From assembly GCF_048564905.1 (NCBI RefSeq), contig NC_133005.1:18097501-18161500 (forward strand): a DNA stretch of 64,000 nt. The letters run 5' to 3'. This DNA comes from Vicugna pacos (Eukaryota > Chordata > Mammalia > Artiodactyla > Camelidae). Below the pieces are notes generated by a model, which saw only the letters and a list, made by a program, of their open reading frames with translations, was not told the origin of the DNA and searched no databases. The position numbers and the translations under genes are program-made. Below are positions 11,965 to 24,099 of the stretch, piece by piece; the stretch's first letter is position 1, and each line of letters begins with the position of its first letter.

Positions 11965-13575
11965 TTATACATATCGCAAAAGGGATGTAAGGATAGATAT
12001 ATGGTGGTAGGGCTGGCATCGGAGACTATTCAAGGTGCTTCCACCTTATTTGCCATTTTAAACACAAAATTTGGCCATAGAATCCACATGTTGATTCTTA
12101 GAAGATAAATAAATAAAATCAGATTAATTTAATAGCCATGGGAGGAAGATAAATGAATAATTAGTTGAAAATATTCTACTAAACAAGATTTTCAATTCCG
12201 TGGCTCAGTTCCCTCCCAGGCCTGCCTAGGAGAGATCAGACAGGCATTTCCGGAAAGCAAGAAAGACAAGGGTGCTCATGCCATCAGATTTTTTTTCTCC
12301 CCCCTAGTAACTTAGGTTCTTAATAACTGTTGGTGACTCTAACCAGTCAGTGATTTCCCGGGGCTGGATAGACCCTGAACGCAGCTGCTGGATTTCTCTG
12401 AGAGTCAAAGGAGCTGATGACCATTGTTCTCCAGCAGAACACATATTGCCCAATAACTAACGAGAAAATTGCCCATTTGCAAAAATGGACTTAGAATGCC
12501 ATCCTTTCAACTGAAGACATATTTTTTGGAATCTTTGTGTAATAAAGGAATGTCTTTTCAGTGACACCAAAATTCATTCTACATGACGATTGATTTATCC
12601 CAGTATTCCTATTGCTTGCTAGGATAAACATGTCAGAACAAAATTTTCATCCTGGAAAATTACCATATTCAATTTAAAAGACTTTTAATGTGAAATATCA
12701 AGCCATGTGTTCAAAACCCCTCTAAAAATGTAGGCCAGCTCTATTAAGCATCCTGCCAGTTACTTCTCTAACTGTGTAAAGTCGCCCATGGTTGGTTGAC
12801 CTTAGCCTTTTTTTGTTTTTGTTGTTTTAAAATTTTTTCTTCTTTTTTGCCAAATGCATTATCAATTATTGGGAACCAATTTATACCAGTTCCCAATTCC
12901 TTACATATTAAAATCAATTCCTTAAATATTGAGAACTGATTCTACTTTACGGTTGGCATTCTTCTGTAATGTCTCATGCTTTCTGAAAGCGTTAGGTCTA
13001 TGCTTTTAAGTTGATTGCTGTGCTTCAGTCCTTCAAAATAATGATAATGGATTCTTTCCATATATCAAGGCAAGATTTCCATATATCAAGTGAGTGGGAA
13101 GAAAAAGTTACTTGGGTCCATGCCTTTTCTCCAAAATGGCTGCTTCTGGTTGGCACTTATAAAATTTACCAAAAAAGAAGATATAAAACACTTCATGATA
13201 AAGAAAATGTGTTTCAAGGGCTTGCTGGCTATTTATAACGTTGGCAAAATCACAGTCATCTGAGTTATATCAAATGAAAAAGCCAGGAGCTGACTAACCT
13301 TGGTTATCTCTTCCAAGTATGCAATAGGCCTGCTTCTGACGAATTCTGTCCTGAAACTCTTATAGAACCCGTGCAAGATTACAGACTGCGTTCGCTTTGT
13401 GAGTTGCACACAAATCACCCATGTTCTTACTCTAAGCTCTGATAATGAACATGTGTTTATGTTTGTGGAAAATTAGAAAAAATATACTCATGGCAAAATT
13501 CTCATTCTTTTTTCTACAGCTTTTCCAGCCTGAAAATTGTATGTGAGCTCCAGAAGCACAAGAAAAGCCTGTTTG
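11965..13575. other. No recognised gene or repeat family
   Basis: Repeat-poor sequence. Small structures only: a 9-bp inverted repeat (attgggaac / gttcccaat) near 12869-12898 and a direct duplication of tttccatatatcaag at 13055 and 13076. Confidence 0.45.
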
Positions 13576-13584
13576 TTTTCCTGT

Positions 13585-13615
13585 CCTGGTACCTGGCACT
13601 GTGCCAGGCACCAGG
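13585..13615. repeat. 31-bp near-perfect palindrome
   Basis: Two 15-base arms with one mismatch around a single central base. The sequence resembles the 'cctggcacagtgcctggcac' block of L2/MIR ends. Confidence 0.7.
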
Positions 13616-13619
13616 TGGG

Positions 13620-14985
13620 TGCTGAGCAAAGGGCTTTTCATGAATGCATTCATGCTGGATGTGCATCCTTCGTGTGTATTCACATGTACGGATTATTATG
13701 TGTCATGTGTGTTTTTTAGTGAATGTAGCGTAAACTGAGATTTATTTGTGGAAATGTGGCCCCGCACCTACAGGGGGGCTGATTTTGGAGCCTGAATCAA
13801 GCCCTTTCAACCCTCTGCAGTGTGTTTTAAATACTCATTATTGAGGCAAATTTGCAGTGCTCAGTCAAGGAGAGTGCTTCAAGAATGACTTGACTGTCAG
13901 AGCTAGCTGCACATGGAGGAGGCAAACCGATTTATATAGGGTGCCCTGGATCTGCTGGAGGAAGGAATCCAACATTTTCTGCTAAATGATGTTCCAGTTA
14001 GAGAGATTCATAAAGCGGAAGCAAGGTGACAGCCACTAACATCCAGCAGCAGGGGAGGGCTACAGGTAAGTTGAAATCCAGTTATAAGTCTGGAGAGAAA
14101 TGGATTCAAATGTCAGCTCTAACATTTGTCTTTAGCAGGACACTGGTGGAGGAGGGGTCTTAGCGGTTCTGGGTGAAGAAGAGTTATTTTCAATAGCAGA
14201 AGAACGGCTTCCTTGATCCAGAGAAGTCACTGCACGAACTGACAGCGCTGGCCCCTGACAGTCCTCATAGCCAGAATTTATGCCTCTTCTCAGTGGATCC
14301 TGCCGAGCCAATAATGTTTTCAGCTATGGTGGCTCTCCTCGCCTGCAAGGATCCTTTCACTAGTCTGGATAGCATCGCACCTGCCTATGGGACATCCTTC
14401 TGCCTAAGAGCATCACTAAAGGGCTTAATGGCTCCTAGGGTCTTCATCAAAGAGCATCCAATAGAAATCCGTCTCTCTCCATCACTCTGTGTCCAATGGC
14501 ACTTGGAAAAAATGTTTGGGTAAGGAGCTAAAAGAACAGCACTCCTCCCATCGCGGGGTCAGTTTGATCTTGAGAAAAGTCTAGCTCTAGACAGAGTGTC
14601 GCTCTGCTACCCATGGTTGCTTCAAAAGTAGAAGGTGGCCCTTCTACTGGCAGTCAGTGCCCCTCCAACTGGACAGGACTGCTCTCTCACGTTTACACTT
14701 ATGAGTACTCACAGATTCCTGGTCCCAGTGGGGTGGACTGGGATTGTGGACAGGAGTAAACTAAATCTTCAGAGCTTCTATTATTGAGAGCGGTGAATCA
14801 AGTGTAATAGTCTGGAGACTGAATGGAAAATGTTACTTGTACTACAAATAATATAGAGCAACCAATTTAATAATAATAAGATGATTTTTGAAGTTGGCCG
14901 ATTTAGTAAATTTTATTAAAAGAGCTACAAGGAAAAACTGTAAGGGTGTATGGTAGATGAGTTCTGCTAAGGTCCCGATTTTTTC
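13620..14985. other. No confident gene; one unassigned open stretch
   Basis: An open stretch at 14293-14523 (76 codons) has mixed, non-simple composition but no domain I recognise and no clear splice context. Probably chance or the trace of an old element. Confidence 0.35.
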
Positions 14986-14989
14986 ACAC

Positions 14990-15385
14990 TGCCTGGCATC
15001 TACACCCCCATGGGGTGGTCTCCTGCACTGATTCCAGCTTTGAACAGGTGGTTATTGACCCAAGCAGAGCTCTGAAAAAGCACTTGAGTATTTTGACTTT
15101 CTTTCTTGGACCCCTGCCACTACCAGAAGAACATGTTTAGACTCACCTGGGGAGGATAAGACATGTGGACTGGACCCGAGCTGTGGCACTGAAGCCATGT
15201 TACCTCATCCAGTAGTCAGCCAACCCAAACACTGACATCAGACACACGAATGAGCCTGGCCAAGATCAGCAGAACCGCTATGCTGGGCTCTAACCCCGTG
15301 AGAAGTAACAAATGGTTATTGTTTTAAACCACCGAGATTAGGAGCGATTTGTTAACCAGCGGTACGGGATACAGCACGTGATCAG
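14990..15385 (+). mobile_element. MaLR-type LTR fossil (MLT1-like)
   Basis: The end 'ggttattgttttaaaccaccgag...tttgttaaccagc' matches the conserved MaLR LTR 3' end. Solo, broken, old. Confidence 0.55.
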
Positions 15386-15899
15386 ATTACAGCAATGAAC
15401 TCTGATGTTATAAAGTAAAGAAAGCCGCTAGTGAACATTACTTGTCATTGAGTCTATTAGCATATTTATATGGGAAGAAAATGACTGTATTAATGTTAAA
15501 ACAGCCAGTAGTCCTACCACCTTTCCAGCCTGACATGTGACAGGTGATAAGACTTCCAAGCAAGGAGATTTCCTCATAGACGTTTTTACTGACAGCAGTC
15601 AGCAACGTTGTCATGTATTAAGTTAGTCAGTCGGCTGAAAATCTCTCAGTGACTCCCCTGGACAGCCCCCGTACACTGAAGGAACACTTGCCACCCACAA
15701 TCATTTTCAGTTTTGAAAAGTAGTGCCAAAAACTGCAAGGATGACAAGCACATCTGTACCCACCCTCCCAAATTTAAACGTGCTTATATTCTGTATAAAT
15801 AATGATAATTTGCTTGGAGAAATAAGATAAGAAAAACAGACATAAAATAAAATAATAAAATTTGGTTTCTCCTGGGACCACTTTCTTCTCTCTTTAACC

Positions 15900-16385
15900 A
15901 TGAATTTGGTGTATATTTGGTCAGTTTTTTACATTAAATTAATAAATAATAATTATTATACATTATATTTGTATTTAATCCACATTACTTTTGAATGGTG
16001 TTTTAAAATTAAATTATTAAGAAGTTATATAAGTACTATCATACTGTGTATTATGCCCTTCAATTTGTGTATTTTCTTCAGTGATCTTTTTTGAAATTTA
16101 TCTAAGTGTTATCGATCTAATTCATTCATTTAATTGCTTTATATAATATCAAAGCATGACAATAAAGTTCGACTAATGATGGACATTTGAGCTATTCCCT
16201 ATTTTTCATTATTGCAAAAGAAAAACAAAACATGTACCTTTGTTCATATCTTCTTGAGAATATACCTAGAAATGGAAATTCCGGGTCTCAGTTATGCATC
16301 TTTTAATTTTTACGAATTGTTGCTAAATTGATTTTCAGAATGGTTGTGATAATTTACACTTTAACCAGCACTACGTTTCTGGTAT
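15900..16385 (-). mobile_element. Ancient L1M ORF2 C-terminal fragment
   Basis: 'gatggacatttgagctattccc' and 'gagaatatacctagaaatgg' (16178-16280) are the reverse-strand signature of the L1 ORF2 C-terminus. The left edge is uncertain; the clear match begins near 16050. Confidence 0.6.
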
Positions 16386-16387
16386 CT

Positions 16388-16895
16388 GTATTAGTTACCT
16401 ATTACTGCGAAATAAAGTACTATAAACTTAGCAGCTTAAAACAACGCACACTTATTATCTTATAGTTTCTTTGGGTCAGAAATTTAGACGTGGCTTACGT
16501 GAGTCCTCTGCTTTGGAGCCTCTCACAAAGCTACAATCAAGGTGTCACACGGGGCCAGGGTGTCATCTGAAGGACCGGCAGAAGGATCCGCTTCTACGCC
16601 CACTGACGTGGTTTTTGGCAGTATTCAGTTCCCCCCGGGCTGGACTAAGGGCTCACTTCCTTGCTGGCTGCTGAAAAGGCAACGTGGCAACTTATTTCCT
16701 CCAAGAAGCAAGGGAGAGAAGGCACTGGCAAGATAGTAGTTGGAATATTCTGTAACCTAATCACAGAAATAATTTACCTTGGGGTATATTGTTGGTTATA
16801 AGCAAGTGATTCCAGGGGAGGCAATTACCCAGAGTCATTAATACCAAGAGAAGTGGATATTTGGGGACCATTTCAGAATCTGCCTACTGCAATGT
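16388..16895 (-). mobile_element. MaLR-type LTR fossil (MLT1/MST-like)
   Basis: 'tattagttacctattactgcgaaataa...cttagcagcttaaaacaac' is the reversed 3' end typical of MaLR LTRs; the body continues to about 16895. Solo, broken, old. Confidence 0.65.
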
Positions 16896-16899
16896 CTTC

Positions 16900-17615
16900 T
16901 TTGTACAGAAACTTTTAATTATGATGCAATTCAATATATCCACCTATTACTCATGATAATAACTTGTTAATGGTATGTTTATGGTAATTTTTTTCTCTTA
17001 ATGTGATGAAATATATTTATATATTGTTATAGCTTAAATTCATCTTGGTCATGGCATATTATTTTTATACAATGATGCAATTTGCATACATTTTGTTTAG
17101 GATATTTGAGTCTATTCTCATGAGTTAAATGGATCTGTAAATTTTCTCTATTAATCATTCATAACAGAATCCCCTGTGTGTGCCTGGGGACATTGGCTTT
17201 AAATATGCCCCACACAATAAAGGCTGCCGTCATATCAGTATAACAATTTTGCATTTAGTATCACCCCTCTTGGGGATTTACAACATACAGTAATAGTGCT
17301 AGAAAGTCCTAAAGTTAGAAACATGTGTATTTAATTCTGTTTCCCTATCCAGTATGACTCCGAAACTGTTTCTCTTGCAAAGTGTCCTGTTGAGAGCGCA
17401 GGGAAATGCAGAGTTAATGGGAACAGGAAACTTTAAAAAGAAATAAAAGGATTCCTTTGAACTTTATGGGCTGAATTTCTATTTTTGGTGTTACGGGCAA
17501 CTTCCAAGCAGTAGGGGTAAGGTGGTAGATTTGCCTTGTTTTAGCTTAGATAGAAAATCCTAATGCAGGTCAGTCTTAACACTGTCACGATGGTGCAGAA
17601 CGTTTATTTCATACC
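16900..17615. other. No recognised feature
   Basis: AT-rich, no gene and no confident repeat. Confidence 0.4.
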
Positions 17616-17624
17616 CTTAATCTT

Positions 17625-17720
17625 GATCAGGGATCTGCAAAGTATGGCCCAGGTCATGGGCCAAATCCAGCCCTTCCTGACATAAGAGAGCCAAGCTGGC
17701 TTTCTTATTTAGCCAAGACA
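17625..17720 (+). mobile_element. hAT-Charlie-like nonautonomous DNA transposon fragment
   Basis: 'tctgcaaagtatggcccagg' followed by 'catgggccaaatccagccc' matches the end of a common MER1-group element as I recall it. Only one end is recognisable. Confidence 0.45.
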
Positions 17721-17779
17721 GCTCTCTAATGTAGCACAACTAACCCCAAGTAGAAACAGACACAGTGGCACGTCCAACA

Positions 17780-18232
17780 TGCTGTAGCTACACGTTATTA
17801 TAGAGCTTGCTGCTGTCCCCGTCTCCAGCCCCTCAGATCCCCTGTACTGGTTCTGGGCACTCATGCGTTTTGTTCCCAACAACTCACACCTGTAACTTTC
17901 CTTAAAGGACCACCATTAGGCTATTTCATCAGGTTCTTGAAGAATCAGAGGTGATTGGGTTTCCCTGTTTCCCTAGGGACAATACGTAAGGGTATAAAAG
18001 CCATTCCTTTTGTCATGAGCAGGGATAGACTCTAATGCGGAACTTAGGCCCCCCCGTGGGATCAAGCCAAGGATTGGACTTCACTGGAAATCACATCTTC
18101 ACTTGGCTTTCTCCCGCCTGTACTCTGTTCTACCACTTTCTTATTAGTTTCCCTTGGGAACACTCACTTAATAAATCATGTGCTTATATATTCTGATCCT
18201 GGGCTCGTCTAAAGGGAAGACAATCTAAGACA
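17780..18232 (+). mobile_element. ERVL-type LTR fossil
   Basis: A TATA-like box (17993-17999), an AATAAA signal (18170-18175) and an end of the type '...aatctaagaca' fit an ERVL-class LTR in plus orientation. No internal region; solo, broken, old. Confidence 0.5.
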
Positions 18233-18239
18233 TGTCGAG

Positions 18240-19160
18240 ACCCTATGTCAAGTGTCATTACCTAATAGGATTCTGTCCCAGGGCCCAGTTTCTGGCCCCC
18301 TGTCACTTGATACCATGGCTAATCTGAGATGCACTCTGGATCAGAGATACAAGGATCTTTGTGACTAGTCTTCCTATCACAAGGGGGGGAAAATTACCAG
18401 GAGAGAAGATCTATGAAATCATTCCTACTTTAAACATCTTGAATATCTTTCTTTCTTTGATGAATGTGTAGCTCCTGCCAGACAAAGTTACCTGCATTTA
18501 TGAAAATTTTGATATAGCTTAATTAGTAGATTTGGTCCAACTTGGCTACAGTCTGTTGCTCTTTGCAGGAACTACATAATATCACTAGAAGATTTATAAT
18601 ACACTCACGGCTTGTTTCTTCCCAGTTGTTTATCTTTCAAAGATAAAGCGAAGTAAACAAAGGGAAGAAGAGGAAGAACAGAATGGAATAAAAAATATGA
18701 GCTACTGTCCCTTTTGATGACTAGTGAGATATTATCATGGTCAATTCATTAACGTAGAAACTCCCATATGATCAGATGGTATTTTGCTTTCAAGACTGAC
18801 CTGAGGAACGAAAGGTTGAAAAACAACTGGGCAGAGAGTTTCTGGAATGAGATTTCCCTCACTTGTTTGTGTTTCCCACTAAATATATACAATTGGCCAC
18901 AGAACAAAGACATAGCCAATGAAGTAAAAATACGTCTTCTATTCTCAAAGGCTAATAGCAATGTCTGTTTTGAATTTTTATCCTTTTCGAAAATCTGAGG
19001 CTAGGACATAAATTATGAATAATCTAATGAAACTAAGGCCTATTTCTTCTCTATTCAAAAGAGTTGCAACGGCCTATGTGGGTAATACCTCTTGTTTTCA
19101 ATCTCCACTTTTTTCAAATTAACAGCTCGTATATCACATTTGTCCTGGGTCCTGTTTCTC
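18240..19160. other. No recognised feature
   Basis: Openings on both strands at about 18750-19000 overlap each other and have no known domain. Confidence 0.4.
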
Positions 19161-19164
19161 CTCA

Positions 19165-19335
19165 GCCACAGCAGAGTGGTAAAGGGCAGTTTTAGGATCC
19201 AGACTTACCAGCTTTGAGACCTTGGGAGAGTTTTAAAATTTCATTTTCTGTACAATAAGACTAGTTACAGCAACTTTAAGAATTGGACCTCTGACAGATA
19301 TTACTCACTTCTTAAAGGTAATAAGGTAATCTGTT
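19165..19335 (+). repeat. MIR SINE fragment
   Basis: 'gcagagtggtaaagggcag', 'ttgagaccttgggagag' and 'tttcattttctgtacaataa' follow the MIR core in order. Confidence 0.6.
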
Positions 19336-19437
19336 TAATTTATGCTATAAAAAAGTTTCTAATATTTGCAAATTGTTTCTTCACAATTTGATTTGAGGTA
19401 GGCATTACATTTTACAGCTAAGGAGGACATCAATCCA

Positions 19438-20447
19438 ATTTTTTTTTAATTGAAGTATAGTCAGTTACAGTGTGTCAGTTTCTGGTGTTCAGTACAATGT
19501 CCCAGTAGTGCATATACATACATATATTCATTTTCATAATTTTTTAAATTATAGGTCACTACAAGATATTGAATGTAGTTCCCTGTGCTGTAGAGAAGAA
19601 ATTTGTTTTTTATCTATTTTTATCTGTAATGGTTAACATTTGCAAATCTCAAACTCCCAAATTTACCCCTTCCCTCTCCTCGTCCCTTGGTAACCATAAG
19701 ATTGTTTACTATGTCTGTGAGTCTGTTTCTGTTCTGTAGATGAGTACATTACAGTGAGTAGTTGCAGGTGCATTATTTTAGAGGCTTTATATAAAAAAAC
19801 TGTTGTCTTCTTTTTTCCTTTTTCTTTATTTTTAGATTCCACATATGAGTGATAGCATATGGTATTTTTCTTTCTCTTTCTGGCTTACTTCACTTAGAAT
19901 GATGATTTCCAGTTCCATCCATGTTGCTGCAAATGGCATTGTTTTATTCTTTTTCATCACTGAGTAGTATTCCATTGTGTAAATATACCACAACTTCTTT
20001 ATCCAGTCATCTGTTGATGGACATTTAGGTTGCTTCCATATCTTGCCTATTATATACAGTGCTGCTGTGAACATTGGGGTACATGAATCTTTTCAAATTA
20101 GAATCCCCTCTGGATATATGTCCAGGAGTGGGATTGCTGGATCATATGGTAAGTCAATTTTTAGTTTTTTAAGGAATCTCCATACTGTTTTCCACAGTGG
20201 CTGCACCAAACTGCATTCCCACCAACAGTGTAGGAGGGTTCCCTTTTCTCCACATTATTTGTCATTTGTGGACTTTTGAATGTTGGCCATTGTGGCTGGT
20301 GTGAGGTGATACCTCATTGTGGTTTTGATTTGCATTTCTCTGATAATTAGCTATGTTGAGCATTTACTCATGTGCTTATTGGCCATTTGTATGTCTTCAT
20401 TAAGAATTGCTTCTTTAGGTCTTCTGCCCATTTTGGGATTGGGTTCT
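19438..20447 (-). mobile_element. Young L1, 5'-truncated: ORF2 C-terminus and 3' UTR
   Basis: On the minus strand the element starts near 20447, encodes the ORF2 C-terminal block (20074-19832: [19 protein letters not shown], then MEYYSVMKKNK), runs through a camelid-type 3' UTR and ends in an A-tail (poly-T at 19440-19448). It shares its 3' UTR with the elements at 39.7 and 48.2-51.7 kb. Its 3' UTR carries an unusual insertion (19752-19795) that is an inverted copy of DNA at 20946-20989. Confidence 0.85.
19752..19795 (-). repeat. Inverted-repeat arm inserted in L1 3' UTR
   Basis: 44 bases whose reverse complement matches 20946-20989 at 41 of 44 positions. The other L1 3' UTR copy here (51.38-51.44 kb) lacks it. 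Confidence 0.8.
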
Positions 20448-20489
20448 TTTTTTTCTTCTTCCCCACAACATTTTAATTATTTTTTTTCT

Positions 20490-20745
20490 CTTCAGTTCTC
20501 GCTTTCCCTGCCTTCTCATATAACCTTCTCTGACTGTCTGACATCAAGAAATCTGTCTCCTTTAAATTCACAAAGTACTTATTGCCTTTGCCAGTTATTT
20601 GCCATAGACATGACCTACTTTGTAATATTATTTATACATCTATGCATCCATTATCTCACATTTTGATATACCCTTCTACATCCTGGTACCTGACACTTAG
20701 TGGACATCCAAAAACACTTTATCGTACTGTAAATAAAGGAAATAG
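20490..20745 (+). mobile_element. L2 LINE fragment
   Basis: 'ccttctctgactgtctgac' and 'cctgacacttagtggacatcc' occur in L2 3' order. Diverged. Confidence 0.4.
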
Positions 20746-20945
20746 TTGGTTCCTAAAGTTTAACACGTAAGAAATCCAAATTTATTTGCTCTTAATTTTA
20801 ATAAAAAAGAGTTGGGGGTTCTTAGAAAATAAGAGGGGAACCACTGTAAAATAAAGAGTGAGTAGCAGCATTATAAACTTTTCTATGAAAAATAAGAGTT
20901 TTCAAAAATTAAGAATGCACAGATATATTTTTGAGTGATGCAATA

Positions 20946-20989
20946 TTTATTTAAAGCCTCTAAAACAATGCACCTGCAACTACTTACTG
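20946..20989 (+). repeat. Inverted-repeat partner outside the L1
   Basis: Flanking DNA 1.15 kb from, and inverted relative to, the copy inside the L1 at 19752-19795; three mismatches in 44 bases. Confidence 0.8.
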
Positions 20990-21004
20990 ACTTTTACTCA
21001 TTTA

Positions 21005-23235
21005 TGTTGCCATTTAAAAACTGAAAATGTTGTCTTTATACTTAAATCTGATTATTTCCTCCAAAATTTTACATCCCAGTGAAGAAAAATCCTTCGCTCC
21101 AAAGCTATTCTCTTTGGTTCCAATATCGTTTTATGGCTTTCTGGCTTCAGCTTCCACAATCTGGTCGAAAGCAAGTCTGAAGGTTTCTGTCTATTGTGAC
21201 CCAGTTGAAAGTGCCCTGTTACAGCTCCCAGGAGAAAAGTGACAGTAGGCTTCCCCCTGTCACCGACACCCATCTTAAAGCCTGTTAGCGCCTGCGATGA
21301 TGCAAGCTCTGGTGACAAGGAACTGGACTGCTGCTGACTTAGGTCTTGCAGCATCAAAATGTGATGTCTTCCCAGGAGTCACAAACTATGGAACACCTTC
21401 CAGGCAGTTTCAGTCAACCAATGGGATTGTTTACACGGCAAGGATGGTTTTAGCTCACTCTTAAAATCCAAAGCCATGGCCAAAATGTACATGTCTCAAT
21501 ACTTTTCAGCTGTTTCAAACAACACACACACTTGACATGTTTTTGAAGGCAGTGGAGGCTCCACTCACGTGATCGACATTTTGCTCAAAGAACTACCACA
21601 GCGCTGCTCATCTCCATGGCACTCTTGTTGGTTTATTATTTCTTTTGAAGATTTGTTTATATCTTGCAATCTTCAGTAGAGTGAGAAACAAATTCAGAAC
21701 TTCAGCAAAGTGAGAAATAAACTTTGAACTTCAATAGAGCAAGAAATCAACTTCAACCTACAGTAAAGTGAGAGAGAAACTCTGTATGCCACTCCTTTGG
21801 TCAAGACCATGCAGTGTTGGTCTTTCTTGTGTTTCTCATGTGACTGTCACATGTAGACATGGTAAGCCTATGAAGATATATATAGTCTGGGGTTAAAAAT
21901 AAAAATGCATACAAGCCATCTGAATCATGTATTTTGAAAAATTAAACCAATACTCTAAATAAAATCTTGGAAGGGTACTGTATAAACAGATTCAAGATCT
22001 AATCTGAAGATTATGAAGATTATGGAATACATAGTAATGTGGAATAGATTATATAATGAATGCATGACAATCTTGAAATATGGATATAAATTCCTTTCAT
22101 CTTGGAACATACTATAGAGAAAGATTTTCATGCAAAATAAATTTAGCAAGTTACCTTATTTATAATTTTATGTTATGATTTCCCCCACTGGAATCTTTTC
22201 AAGAAAAACTAGTCAATGTTGAGAAAAATAAAAATCTATTCATTCCTTTTCTTTTTTTTTCTCTCTTCACCTAGTTTTTTTTAAACATCCTTTTTCAAGA
22301 ATTCCTGTAGATATTTAGCTTTCTTCATATTATCTCAGAGGAAAACCACATACTTTAAGGTATCTGTAAAATCTATAAATACAATGGAACGGAACCTTAC
22401 TGCACAAAATAGATGCTCACTCAAGGTGAGACTATCTTCCTAAGTTCTGAATTTCTTTCAGATGATTATTTTGAAATATTTTGCTTTATTTCAGTGAACT
22501 TTTAGTGTTTCAGATAGCATGTACATCTAGGAGACTTGAATTGTGTTCACCAAAGCAGCAAAAAATAAGTAGCAATAACAATGAATTTTCAAAGCAAGAT
22601 TTATAACACAGAGAAGCCATAGTTCAAATAGGATAAAAAAAAGTGTCCAAATACGATTTTGAAATATTTACTAACATGCCAATAGTAAATATTTTGATTT
22701 TTAATGACAGTTGAGGAAAGTATATGTTTACTTTCAAATCCTGGGAATTTTTCTGGGACTAAGATAAAACATCAACCCGTTTTAACAGCGTGAGTCAATG
22801 TTTTATAAGAGAGTTTCTCACAATGATGAAGAGCTCTCAATGCCTTTTATTTTATGATTTAACTATGTGGGATTCCAGAATCAAATTCTAAGGGGAAATA
22901 ATAGTAAAAAAAAAAAAAAAAGCAGCAGTAGATTTTATTTAAAATCTGTCTTTTATCTTTTTGGAATGCAGACCACTTAGAACAAGATCCATGCTTATAA
23001 GATGGAAGTAAAGAAATGAGCCAAAGCCTATTAATACAATGAGTCCATCCAAATTTTCACAGTGACGGCAGAGCCAGTTCACTCAGAGGTTAGTTAAATA
23101 ATTATTGTAAGAACTCACTGTCCCTTCTGCGAAAATGAACTGTGCCACGTCAAAAGCTCTCATGATGTGAAAAATTGGAGCAGTCATGAACGTGGATTAA
23201 TAGCTATTCAGAAAATAACTGGCCTCCCTTACTGA
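21005..23235. other. No recognised gene or family apart from the minisatellite
   Basis: A minus-strand opening at 21052-21357 (101 codons) has no domain I recognise. Sequence around 21.4-21.9 kb with the 29-bp repeats could be part of an unrecognised LTR. An A-run at 22906-22921 may be a retroelement tail. Confidence 0.35.
21671..21786 (+). repeat. 29-bp minisatellite, four units
   Basis: Units at 21671, 21700, 21729 and 21758, each exactly 29 bases. They share a CTWCARYARAGYRAGARA-like first half; the second half is more variable. Confidence 0.85.
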
Positions 23236-23239
23236 GCTA

Positions 23240-23350
23240 CAGGAGGCACAGTGAATGTTTATGTAGCACTTTACAGTTAGCAGGGTTGTGCTGACATCAC
23301 AGGAGCCACTTATCTCTATTAGACAGATGTCACTCGGCCCATTGCAGCTG
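23240..23350 (-). repeat. MIR-like fragment, weak
   Basis: 'gaatgtttatgtagcacttt' and the next bases resemble the reversed 3' part of MIR/MIR3. Confidence 0.35.
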
Positions 23351-23469
23351 CCAAGTCTAACGCAGGTTGTACGTTACCATCATGGATGTGTTTGGCTGTA
23401 GCTGCCTTTGATGAGGAAGGAAGAAACTAAACAAACAGGAAAGTTGCTGTGAATTTTGGTGGGGAGGGA

Positions 23470-23590
23470 TTATTTCCTGGATAATCATTAAAAACTTTCT
23501 TGAGGAAGACTGAGATTTGGGGTTGATTGTGTGTGTTGCTATAGCCCAGTGCTTAGAACAGTGCCTGAAACAGGTAAGAAATTAAAACAA
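23470..23590 (+). repeat. MIR/L2 3' end, weak
   Basis: 'cagtgcttagaacagtgcct' is the shared 3' motif of MIR and L2. Confidence 0.4.
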
Positions 23591-23605
23591 ACAAACAAAC
23601 AAACG
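23584..23605. repeat. (AAAC)n simple repeat
   Basis: Five tandem AAAC units directly after the MIR/L2-like end. Confidence 0.85.
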
Positions 23606-24099
23606 AAAAAAACACCTTTCAAATGGATGAATGATAGGACTATAAAGCACTGATAAAAGAGTAACTTAAAAAGACAACCTCTTTGGAAGATCTCTTTTCC
23701 AATTTTAAGAGTATTCAAAAATATGGAGGTTAATTTATATGATTTCTCTTAATTACTCTCTTATGATGGTGCTGATGGCGCCACATTTGATTAGGTTGGA
23801 ATGAAGACACCAGGAAGGAGAATGTCTGTATTCACAGAAAAATCTGTGGTCTGTTTAAGACTTCTCTGGTCAATCACATCACTGATCCCGAATCTCTACT
23901 GTTTCGTTGTTCAACTTGTTTCTCTCATAAATTTACCCCACAGTTGTTAGTGTTTACCTTTCTACTCCTTCTTCTAATTTATCTTTTTCCCCACAAATGC
24001 TCCCACTTTTGGTTTTACATTAGTTTGAATTAGCATTTCCATTACCTTAACAAATGCAAAGGAATTATCAAATTAAAAAGTCATTATCTTCTTCCCAAT

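Noticed and set aside
20319-20666. 115-codon plus-strand frame
   Set aside because: Its first third is antisense to the L1 ORF2 and the rest runs into an L2-like fragment; product is hydrophobic low-complexity sequence.
21671-21786. CRISPR-like array
   Set aside because: The 29-bp units are directly contiguous with no spacers, and the genome is mammalian.
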